Source of the DNA: Acinetobacter sedimenti
GTDB lineage: Bacteria > Pseudomonadota > Gammaproteobacteria > Pseudomonadales > Moraxellaceae
NCBI RefSeq assembly: GCF_022601685.1
Contig: NZ_JAKUML010000021.1
Coordinates: forward strand, 1 to 33,207
Length of the DNA: 33,207 nt
Direction of reading: 5' to 3'
Below the pieces are notes generated by a model. That model saw only the letters and a program-made list of their open reading frames with translations, was not told the origin of the DNA and made no database searches. Below, one piece after another: positions 26,661 to 33,207 of the stretch. Made by a program: the position numbers and the translations under genes. Position 1 is the first letter of the stretch, and each line of letters starts with the position of its first letter.

Positions 26661-27584
26661 TTATTGATAACCTTGCGCATGTGGTAAATCTTGACTGACA
26701 TCAATCAAATGTACCAACGCAGGCAAAATCGCCGACATCGACTCACTTGCACCGCCACGACTCCCCGGTAAGGTAATCACGAGGCTACGGTCAATATAAC
26801 CTGCCACACCACGAGAGAGCGCCGCATACGGTGTGCGCTTCTGCCCAAAAGATCGTGCAGCTTCCATCAATCCCGGGATTTCACGTTTTAACAAAGGCTG
26901 TAAAGTTTCCACAGTAATATCACGACTGCCTAGACCTGTACCGCCCACAGTAATCACGCAGACGTAACTTTGACTCAATTCTAAAACCAGATTTTTCAGT
27001 TGCTCGGATTCATCAGGCAAGATTTGATAATGTATGGGTGCAAAGCCCGCTTGTTCAAGAGTTTCTGCTACCGAACGCCCTGCGGTATCAGGCTTTCGCC
27101 CTGCTGCCACTGTATCGGATAGCACAATCACCGCCGCCGACACTGCACGGCGTAATGTGCGCTTGAAGTGAGATTTTCCGCCTTTTTTATGGTCGAGTTT
27201 GCATTGTTGTAGTACCAAGTCTTCAGGCTCACAGTGCGGTTTGAGCATGTCATAAATGGTCAAACCTGCAAGACTTGCCGCCGTCAAGGCTTCCATTTCC
27301 ACACCAGTCGGACCAATGGTTTCCACTTCGGCATAGATCACGACACGATCTTCTAATAGTTCAAATTCCACATCCGCCCGATAAATCGGCAGTGGATGAC
27401 ACAGCGGAATCAGTTCATCGGTACGCTTTGCTGCGAGAATGCCTGCAATGCGTGCTGTTTTGAGTGCATCACCCTTTTCAGTATTACCATCAGCGAGCAA
27501 TTGAATGCAGTGTGCAGGCGCAAGCAACTCGGCACTGGCTTTGGCAATTCGATAGCTTTCAGGCTTCATGCCGACATTTTTCAT
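26661..27584 (-). CDS. Fused MoaC-MoaB molybdenum cofactor protein
   Basis: Two enzymes in one 307-residue chain. Residues 1 to about 145 are MoaC, which with MoaA makes cyclic pyranopterin monophosphate: EKGDALKTARIAGI with the catalytic Lys, LIPLCHPLP, GVEMEALTAAS and TIYDMLK with the second Asp/Lys pair. Residues from about 150 are MoaB/Mog-like molybdopterin adenylyltransferase: AAVIVLSDTVAAGRKPDTAG, VGGTGLGSRDITVE, ALSRGVAGY and LPGSRGGASE. The MoaC N-terminus is short by a few residues. The fusion couples an early and a late step of the pathway. It lies between moaE and moeA. The radical-SAM partner MoaA is not in the window. Confidence 0.93.
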   Translation of the reverse strand: MKNVGMKPESYRIAKASAELLAPAHCIQLLADGNTEKGDALKTARIAGILAAKRTDELIPLCHPLPIYRADVEFELLEDRVVIYAEVETIGPTGVEMEALTAASLAGLTIYDMLKPHCEPEDLVLQQCKLDHKKGGKSHFKRTLRRAVSAAVIVLSDTVAAGRKPDTAGRSVAETLEQAGFAPIHYQILPDESEQLKNLVLELSQSYVCVITVGGTGLGSRDITVETLQPLLKREIPGLMEAARSFGQKRTPYAALSRGVAGYIDRSLVITLPGSRGGASESMSAILPALVHLIDVSQDLPHAQGYQ

Positions 27585-27635
27585 GGGTAAATTTCCAAAA
27601 AATTAAAATCTAAAATGTATGATTCAAATGAACCT

Positions 27636-28175
27636 TTAATGATCATGTGTACAAGCTGCATGGTCGTGCTGATGGTGTACATGTTTTATCTCTTTTTTCT
27701 GTGCCACATCAGCATAGTCGCTACGAATACAACAGCCTTCGACAAAGACGCTTGTCCCATCATGGTAAAATTCTTCCTTCCACACAGGCACTTCGTGTTT
27801 GACTCGTTCCACCGCTTCTTCGCAAGCTGCAAAAGCTTCTCGGCGATGCACAGCACGAGCTACCGCATATATTGCTACCTCGCCAATGTCTAAATGCCCA
27901 ATACGATGCACGACCCGTACATAAGACACGCCATATTTTTGCTCGATATCGAGTTCGATTTCTCGGACTAAACGCTCTGCCAATGGCTTATATGCCGTGT
28001 ATTTCAGACTTTTTACCGCTTTGCCTTCATGATGATCTCGCACCGTACCTGCAAAAAGTGCTAAACCACCACATTCAGGGAAATATTGCATCGCAAGCAA
28101 TTGATACAGATCAATGTCGTGATCTTGAATGCGTTCAATCTCTGCGTTAATTTTTGGATTGAATGGTTGTGACAT
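27636..28175 (-). CDS. moaE: Molybdopterin synthase large subunit MoaE with His-rich tail
   Basis: Catalytic subunit of molybdopterin synthase, which uses sulfur carried on the MoaD C-terminus. The 179-residue protein has GALALFAGTVRDHHEGK-like sequence (GGLALFAGTVRDH), the RVVHRIGHLDIGE segment, VHRREAFAACEEAVERVK, and the Lys-containing VPVWKEEFYHDGTSV. These are the expected active-site parts. The C-terminus ends in HVHHQHDHAACTHDH, a metal-binding-type tail beyond the usual family end. The ATG lies two bases after the moaD stop, and its Shine-Dalgarno sequence is the GGAGGT that encodes the MoaD Gly-Gly. Confidence 0.95.
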   Translation of the reverse strand: MSQPFNPKINAEIERIQDHDIDLYQLLAMQYFPECGGLALFAGTVRDHHEGKAVKSLKYTAYKPLAERLVREIELDIEQKYGVSYVRVVHRIGHLDIGEVAIYAVARAVHRREAFAACEEAVERVKHEVPVWKEEFYHDGTSVFVEGCCIRSDYADVAQKKEIKHVHHQHDHAACTHDH

Positions 28176-28177
28176 GT

Positions 28178-28426
28178 TTAACCTCCTGCAACTGGAGGCA
28201 ATAAGGCGACGGTCATCTGCTCATGAATCATCAAATCACGATGTACCAATTGATCGCCGATCGCACAGGCACAGCGTTCAAGATTGTCATGAATTTGAGG
28301 TAATTGCTCAGCTAACTCTGTTAAGGCATCTTGTAGCCGAATTGGAAAAGTCGTTGCTAAATCAATGCTTGGTCGATCTGCTAGACTGGCTAGCCGACCA
28401 TAAAATTCAAATCGGATTTCACTCAT
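28178..28426 (-). CDS. moaD: Molybdopterin synthase sulfur-carrier subunit MoaD
   Basis: A small ubiquitin-like sulfur carrier of 82 residues ending in PPVAGG. The C-terminal Gly-Gly is thiocarboxylated and delivers sulfur to precursor Z. The N-terminus MSEIRFEFYGRLASL matches the first beta strand of the fold. The open frame extends to TTG at 28444, but the ATG at 28426 gives the family length. It is the first gene of the cofactor operon. The stop is followed by only two bases before moaE. Confidence 0.94.
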   Translation of the reverse strand: MSEIRFEFYGRLASLADRPSIDLATTFPIRLQDALTELAEQLPQIHDNLERCACAIGDQLVHRDLMIHEQMTVALLPPVAGG

Positions 28427-28476
28427 TTTACAACTCTTTTGCAAATTGGGTTTAGCGCTGACTCATGCAAGGCACA

Positions 28477-28505
28477 TATTTATGATAATGCACGTTGCAC
28501 ATCAA
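28477..28505 (-). promoter_or_regulatory. Promoter of the molybdenum cofactor operon
   Basis: On the minus strand -35 TTGATG (28505-28500), 17-base spacer, -10 TAAATA (28482-28477). An overlapping alternative is TTGATT with 16 bases to TATCAT. The leader to moaD is about 45 bases, too short to hold a Moco riboswitch. Confidence 0.5.
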
Positions 28506-28622
28506 TCAAAATGCACCAAGACCATGCAGAACACAACATCTTCACTATTGCTACGCTGTAAAAATGCAATCTTTATACCAAAATATTGACTTTAAACCGT
28601 TTCAAGCAGTTTAAATGAAGAC

Positions 28623-28659
28623 ACCCTGCACTGTGCCAAATTTCAGCACAGCGCAGGGT
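28623..28659 (-). terminator. Strong hairpin after ygiQ
   Basis: ACCCTGCACTGTGC (28623-28636) and GCACAGCGCAGGGT (28646-28659) pair over 14 bases, with one G-T pair on the minus strand and a nine-base loop. It lies 15 bases after the ygiQ stop. The T-run is weak on the minus strand (TCTTCATTT). Confidence 0.65.
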
Positions 28660-28673
28660 TTTAAATTAGTTCA

Positions 28674-31091
28674 TTAAGCACGATTTGAGTGCTTTTTCCC
28701 TGATGGTTTTTGTTTAGGATTTGAAGCATTTCGACCTTGCGCATTTTTCGACTGAGCTTTTTTTGCTTGATTATTATTGGTCGAACTTGAGCGATCCGTT
28801 TGCTCTCTTGGCGGCAAACCTGTGTGTTGGGTCAATATTTGCCCTTTTTGAGGCGCATTTTGCCCGCCAGTACGTTTCACAGAATCACCTGCTTTCGAGG
28901 AGTTTTTCTTACGTGCAGACTGATACTCGCCAGTGCCTTGCGGTTGATAGGTCGGAATCAAATGCTGTTTTGAATTACCAATCAAATCAGCACGTCCCAT
29001 TTCTTTTAAGGCATCACGAAGCATCGGCCAGTTGTTGGCATCGTGGTAACGCAAAAACGCCTTATGCAAACGACGACGCTTTTCACCTTTGACAATATCG
29101 ACATTTTCGGTATAGCGAGCGACTTTCGCCAACGGATTTTTACCTGTGTAATACATGGTGGTCGCCGTTGCCATCGGTGATGGATAGAAAGTCTGCACTT
29201 GATCAGCACGGAAACCATTTTTCTTGAGCCAAATCGCCAAATTCATCATGTCATAATCTGACGTACCTGGATGCGCCGCAATAAAGTATGGAATCAAATA
29301 CTGCTCTTTACCGACTTCTTTACTAAAGCGATCAAACATTTGCTTGAAGCGATCATAGGTGCCGATACCTGGTTTCATCATTTTTGACAAAGGCCCAGTT
29401 TCGGTATGTTCAGGGGCAATTTTCAGATAACCGCCGACATGATGTTGTACTAATTCTTTGACATATTCAGGATTCAGTACAGCAAGGTCATAACGCAAGC
29501 CCGAACCAATCAGAATTTTCTTAATGCCTTTTAGGCTACGAGCTTTACGATATAACTGTGTTAATGGCGCATGATCAGTGTGCAAGTTTTGACAGACACC
29601 CGGATAGACACAGGACGGTTTACGACAATTCTTTTCAATCTCAGGGTCTTTACATTGCAAGCGATACATATTCGCCGTTGGCCCACCGAGATCGGAAATA
29701 ATCCCTGTAAAACCCGGCGCAGTATCACGGATTTTTTCTACTTCACGTAGAATCGAATCTTCCGAACGGTTTTGAATAATTCGCCCTTCATGTTCGGTAA
29801 TCGAGCAGAATGTACAGCCACCGAAACAGCCACGCATGATATTTACAGAGAATTTAATCATGTCAAAGGCAGGAAAACGTGCATCGCCATAAGCAGGATG
29901 CGGTAGTCGTGCATAAGGCAAGTCAAACACATAATCCATTTCTTCAGTGGTCAATGGAATCGGTGGCGGATTGAGCCACACATCACGCTCACCATGCTTT
30001 TGTACCAAAGCCCGAGCGTTACCCGGATTGGTTTCAAGATGCAAAATTCGGTTGGCATGTGCATAGAGCACAGGATCATTCGCCACTTGCTCAAACGCAG
30101 GTAACCGAATCACTGCAAGCTCACGTGGTGGTAAGCGATGTTTAATGGCTTTTGAGGGCTGTAACTGCACGATTTGCGTGTCAGCTTCTAAGCCATCGGC
30201 TTCACGAATAATCGGATTAGAAACCGCTTCTTTCTGAAAGTTTTGGTATTGACTGAGTGAGCTATTTTTATTCTTTTCAATGTCACAACCCTCTAAATCT
30301 TCGGTCATGACATAAGGATTGATAATCGCATCAACCCGTCCAATGGTGTCCACATCATTTGAAGCAATTTCGACAAACTGAGATTTCGATGCACGATTAT
30401 GCTTATTGATGATAAATGCCGTACCACGCACATCGGTGATCTCATGGATTTTTTCACCTTTGGCAAGACGGTGCATCACCTCAATGATCGAGCGTTCACC
30501 ATTGCCATACATCAGCAAATCTGCTTTGGAATCCATTAAGATCGAGCGACGCACCTTATCTGACCAATAATCATAATGTGCAATACGACGCAAAGACCCC
30601 TCGATACCACCAAGCAACACAGGCACATCAGGAAAAGCTTCACGCACACGCTGACAATATACCGTCGCAGCACGATCTGGGCGTTTATTCGGCACATTAT
30701 CAGGCGAGTAAGCATCATCAGAACGGATTTTACGATCTGCGGTATAACGGTTGATCATCGAATCCATATTACCCGCTGTTACACCCCAAGCAATATTTGG
30801 CTTGCCTAAAACACGGAAGGCTTCGACATCCGTCCAATTAGGTTGTGCAATGATGCCAACTCGAAAACCTTGCGCTTCAAGTACCCGACCAATAATGCCT
30901 GACACAAACGAAGGATGATCAATATAGGCGTCACCACAAACCAAAATAAAGTCGCAACTGTCCCAACCGAGAATATCCATCTCTGCACGTGACATCGGCA
31001 AAAATGGTGCAGGCTCAAAGCATGATGCCCAAAATTTATCATAATCAAACAACGCTTTTGGCGCAGTCTGCATGGTGTACGCAGTGCTCAT
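28674..31091 (-). CDS. ygiQ: YgiQ family radical SAM protein
   Basis: An 805-residue radical S-adenosylmethionine protein. The 4Fe-4S motif CFGGCTFC sits at residues 422-429, after an N-terminal UPF0313/YgiQ domain (about 15-330, with [13 protein letters not shown] and [18 protein letters not shown]). The C-terminal half has [10 protein letters not shown] and [13 protein letters not shown]. The final 90 or so residues are a low-complexity basic tail rich in Lys, Gln, Ser and Asn. The reaction is unknown in this family. It is a single-gene unit between two hairpins; the start at 31091 has no strong ribosome binding site, and codon 7 is an alternative ATG. Confidence 0.93.
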   Translation of the reverse strand: MSTAYTMQTAPKALFDYDKFWASCFEPAPFLPMSRAEMDILGWDSCDFILVCGDAYIDHPSFVSGIIGRVLEAQGFRVGIIAQPNWTDVEAFRVLGKPNIAWGVTAGNMDSMINRYTADRKIRSDDAYSPDNVPNKRPDRAATVYCQRVREAFPDVPVLLGGIEGSLRRIAHYDYWSDKVRRSILMDSKADLLMYGNGERSIIEVMHRLAKGEKIHEITDVRGTAFIINKHNRASKSQFVEIASNDVDTIGRVDAIINPYVMTEDLEGCDIEKNKNSSLSQYQNFQKEAVSNPIIREADGLEADTQIVQLQPSKAIKHRLPPRELAVIRLPAFEQVANDPVLYAHANRILHLETNPGNARALVQKHGERDVWLNPPPIPLTTEEMDYVFDLPYARLPHPAYGDARFPAFDMIKFSVNIMRGCFGGCTFCSITEHEGRIIQNRSEDSILREVEKIRDTAPGFTGIISDLGGPTANMYRLQCKDPEIEKNCRKPSCVYPGVCQNLHTDHAPLTQLYRKARSLKGIKKILIGSGLRYDLAVLNPEYVKELVQHHVGGYLKIAPEHTETGPLSKMMKPGIGTYDRFKQMFDRFSKEVGKEQYLIPYFIAAHPGTSDYDMMNLAIWLKKNGFRADQVQTFYPSPMATATTMYYTGKNPLAKVARYTENVDIVKGEKRRRLHKAFLRYHDANNWPMLRDALKEMGRADLIGNSKQHLIPTYQPQGTGEYQSARKKNSSKAGDSVKRTGGQNAPQKGQILTQHTGLPPREQTDRSSSTNNNQAKKAQSKNAQGRNASNPKQKPSGKKHSNRA

Positions 31092-31277
31092 AATTGGTAA
31101 ATCTCGGCTATCAAATGGCTTGAAAATCTTGATGTAACAAGCTTTGCTGGCAAATTTTGGTGAATTTCGATAAATAATTCAACGTGATCTCTAGCGCAAT
31201 ACTGAAAATATTATGAGGATTGGGAGGATCAAATTGATGGGCTGAAAATGAAAGTCAGATATTTTAACATGAATTTG

Positions 31278-31318
31278 AAAGAATCGGATTGATTAAATTG
31301 TAGTCAATCCCATTCTTT
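31278..31318 (-). terminator. Hairpin after the diguanylate cyclase gene
   Basis: AAAGAATCGGATTGA (31278-31292) pairs with TCAATCCCATTCTTT (31304-31318), 15 bases with one mismatch and an 11-base loop. It lies 30 bases beyond the GGDEF gene stop. No long T-run follows. Confidence 0.55.
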
Positions 31319-31347
31319 CCATTCAAATCAATAACTCGACAATCTAT

Positions 31348-32280
31348 TTAGAAAATCGCTTTGACTTGATTTCGACCATTTTTCTTTGCTACATAAAGCA
31401 ATTGATCCACATGTTCTATAAAAATTTCAGGTTGATCTTCAACTTGCGGAAAGATTGTGCCTACACCAAAACTTGCGGTTAGAAAAGTATTCTCAGAATT
31501 ATGCTCAATTGCAGTATGTTCAATTTTTTGGCGAATACGCTCCGCTACATCTATCGCATTTTTTTGACTGGTTGCAGGCATGACAATTACAAACTCTTCG
31601 CCACCGATACGTGCCACGATATCCGAACCACGAAGTGCAGATTTTAAAGTCGTTGCAATAGCCTTTAAAGCTATATCGCCTGCCGTGTGCCCATACTGAT
31701 CGTTGTATTGTTTAAAGAAATCAATATCAACCATAATCATGGAAATTGCCGAATGATTACGGATCGCCAAATCCCATTCACGTTCCATAAACGCATCGTA
31801 TAATCGACGATTCGCTACACCTGTTAAACTGTCTTGATAAGACAGCTCTTCGAGTTCTTGTTTTAATTTTAATAATTCTTCTTCGCTTTTCTTACGTGCA
31901 TTAATGTCGAACATAAAACCAACCAGTGAAACCGTTTCGCCATGTTCATCACGAATCACATGTACCACATCCCGAATCCAAACATAATCCCCATTATTGG
32001 TCAACGCCCGATAATCCGCTTCGTGATCAACACCATCTTTAGACTGGGAAATACAAAAATCCACTACCCAATCTCGATCGTCTGGGTGCATTCGCTCAGC
32101 CCAATCATTTGCACTTAACCAACTATCCGTTTCCCATCCAAGCAATTCTTTGATCTGCGGACCAATATAACTGAACGTCATTGTTTGCCAGTCAATCTGC
32201 CAAGGAATTGCTTTCGTAGATTCCAACAAAGTCCGGTAAAATGCATCATTCATATGATGAACATCTTGTTTTAAGTCCAT
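31348..32280 (-). CDS. PAS-GGDEF diguanylate cyclase
   Basis: Makes cyclic di-GMP from two GTP. The chosen start ATG at 32280 (310 residues) is preceded by GGAGAAGG; the frame continues upstream to 32304 without a better site. An N-terminal PAS_3-type sensor domain (about residues 10-130, with HPDDRDWV, ADYRALTNNGDYVWIRD and a closing FDINARKKSEE) leads through a short coiled coil to the GGDEF domain (about 150-310). The active site is GGEEF at 226-230. RGSD five residues before it is an intact inhibitory I-site, so product feedback is expected. No transmembrane segment is seen, so it is a cytoplasmic sensor. The signal is unknown. Confidence 0.94.
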   Translation of the reverse strand: MDLKQDVHHMNDAFYRTLLESTKAIPWQIDWQTMTFSYIGPQIKELLGWETDSWLSANDWAERMHPDDRDWVVDFCISQSKDGVDHEADYRALTNNGDYVWIRDVVHVIRDEHGETVSLVGFMFDINARKKSEEELLKLKQELEELSYQDSLTGVANRRLYDAFMEREWDLAIRNHSAISMIMVDIDFFKQYNDQYGHTAGDIALKAIATTLKSALRGSDIVARIGGEEFVIVMPATSQKNAIDVAERIRQKIEHTAIEHNSENTFLTASFGVGTIFPQVEDQPEIFIEHVDQLLYVAKKNGRNQVKAIF

Positions 32281-32325
32281 GATCCTTCTCCCCAGATTGA
32301 CCATAAATCATTCTACAAATAACGC

Positions 32326-33021
32326 TTATGTAGACGCAATCAAATTTCGATTATGGTGCAGATCTATATACTCCGCATCTTTAATATCAGGTTTTGGTGG
32401 AATATATAATGCACTACCCTGTGGTATCCAAATATCAGCCAATCTAATTTTTGCCAATTTAGGCCAATACCTCGCTACTGAAATCACTTAGGGTGAAGTT
32501 TCATCAGTTGAAGCAAAGATATGCGGAAAATCATGGTGTTCTAAATCCATCGAAATATACGTCAATAGCTCATTGCCTATATTGAGATACGGTGACCAAT
32601 GTCCTGCAAATGCACCATATTGGTATTGCACTTGAGAAAGCTGATTAATTGAACTTGATACCTTAATTGCTTGTTTTTTATCTACTAAATACATGCCAAA
32701 AGCATTTGCAATTTCTTGAGTTACCCATAATGATTCATATTGGAGATTCTGATCATCAAAGGAAAATTCAGTTTCTATGCCGTATGGTGGATTATCTTTC
32801 ACATTAGCAATCTTAGAAATAAAATATTCATTCCCAAACAGTACAGTTTCAGATGAAGAATCTGCTAAAGCATCTTCTGATATGATATGTGCATTATCAG
32901 GTAAGGTCTTTACATACGTTGGCGTGCCATTATCATTATAAAAATACGGCGTATCCGCCAAATCCACCTGTTGTTCAGCCAAACTCAACTCAAATAAAGG
33001 CGGATCAAAATACCCTTGCAT
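32326..33021 (-). pseudogene. Unrecognised gene interrupted by an in-frame TAA at 32488-32490
   Basis: From the ATG at 33021 the frame reads 177 residues, stops at TAA (32490-32488), then continues in the same frame for 53 more codons to TAA at 32326. The distal part (VISVARYWPKLAK ... PPKPDIKDAEYIDLHHNRN) is clearly protein-like. It has a GTG right after the TAA but no ribosome binding site. The simplest view is one gene of about 230 codons with a nonsense mutation. I recognise no family. Confidence 0.5.
32488..33021 (-). CDS. Unrecognised 177-residue protein (first part of the interrupted gene)
   Basis: The ATG at 33021 has an excellent ribosome binding site (AGAGGTGGGGAG, seven to ten bases upstream); the frame upstream to 33066 is not needed. 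The product, starting MQGYFDPPLFELSLAEQQVD, is acidic, rich in Asp, Tyr and Asn, with no signal peptide, membrane segment or known motif. Features such as TPYFYNDNGTPTYVKTLP and HHDFPHIFASTDETSP give no family match I can name. It lies between the rRNA terminator and the diguanylate cyclase, close to the end of an rRNA operon, where variable genes are often found. Confidence 0.75.
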   Translation of the reverse strand: MQGYFDPPLFELSLAEQQVDLADTPYFYNDNGTPTYVKTLPDNAHIISEDALADSSSETVLFGNEYFISKIANVKDNPPYGIETEFSFDDQNLQYESLWVTQEIANAFGMYLVDKKQAIKVSSSINQLSQVQYQYGAFAGHWSPYLNIGNELLTYISMDLEHHDFPHIFASTDETSP

Positions 33022-33131
33022 AGACTCCCCACCTCTTAATAATAAAATTTTGTATTCCTTAATCATAATATAAATATATATTATTTTTAGTAATAAGTGT
33101 TAACCATGTGGTTAAAATAACTTTTCGGCAT

Positions 33132-33161
33132 AAAACCCCCCACCTTTTGGTGGGGGGTTTT
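33132..33161 (-). terminator. rRNA operon terminator
   Basis: AAAACCCCCCACC (33132-33144) and GGTGGGGGGTTTT (33149-33161) form a perfect 13-base stem with loop TTTT. It lies just after the 5S rRNA 3' end on the minus strand and ends the rrn operon. Confidence 0.92.
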
Positions 33162-33170
33162 GAAATTAAA

Positions 33171-33207
33171 AGCTGGCGATGACTTACTCTCACATGGGTA
33201 ACCCCAC
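33171..33207 (-). rRNA. rrf: 5S rRNA, 3' end (gene continues beyond the right edge)
   Basis: The minus strand reads GTGGGGTTACCCATGTGAGA and then GTAAGTCATCGCCAGC. This is the conserved 3' part of gammaproteobacterial 5S rRNA, including the terminal stem strand TCGCCAGC. The rest of the rRNA operon lies outside the window. Confidence 0.93.

Noticed and set aside
28426..28480. Molybdenum cofactor riboswitch upstream of moaD
   Set aside because: The predicted leader is only about 45 bases and shows no extended structure, too short for a Moco aptamer.

Overview
The window looks like chromosome of an Acinetobacter species (Gammaproteobacteria, Moraxellaceae). This is inferred from low-GC coding sequence, from the order argH / algZ-algR-hemC-hemD-hemX-hemY, from a gspN-gspC-gspD block with no other gsp genes beside it, and from protein sequences typical of the genus. 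Almost all of it is ordinary core genome. The exception is a compact accessory segment of about 3 kb (22.3-25.4 kb).

Layout. 1-935 (minus): tRNA-Thr(TGT), tRNA-Tyr(GTA), tRNA-Gly(TCC), tRNA-Thr(GGT) and the start of tuf, the same order as the E. coli thrU-tyrU-glyT-thrT-tufB operon. 1065-4087 (minus): trpE, gph and an FHA-domain membrane protein. 4104-4218: a protein-like stretch without a start codon that resembles the N-terminus of exonuclease VII large subunit. 4219-8217 (minus): type II secretion genes gspN, gspC, gspD. 8480-8818: an H-NS-family nucleoid protein with its own promoter and terminator. 9085-13605 (minus): hemC, hemD, hemX, hemY and a hotdog thioesterase. 13722-15661 (minus): LytTR response regulator and its 5TM-type kinase (AlgR/AlgZ), divergent from argH and yggX (plus). 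18052-20458 (minus): a Tsx-like outer-membrane channel and a uracil/xanthine permease, a plausible nucleobase/nucleoside uptake pair. 20582-22285 (plus): gltX and tRNA-Ala(GGC). 22397-25413 (plus): accessory segment with a RhuM-family protein, an unrecognised 295-residue protein, a 40-codon ORF and a KilA-N protein, with several palindromes and a cut-off reading frame at its right edge. 25408-28426 (minus): molybdenum cofactor operon moaD-moaE-moaC/moaB fusion-moeA. 28674-31091: ygiQ radical SAM protein. 31348-32280: PAS-GGDEF diguanylate cyclase. 32326-33021: an unrecognised gene interrupted by an in-frame TAA. 33132-33207: a strong terminator and the 3' end of a 5S rRNA gene (minus).

The most unusual parts are the accessory segment, the interrupted gene next to the rRNA operon, the xseA-like remnant between gspD and the FHA gene, and the use of the MoaD Gly-Gly codons as the Shine-Dalgarno of moaE. 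I found no CRISPR array, insertion sequence or integrase gene. Nothing here can be firmly called a new system; the accessory segment is the best candidate.
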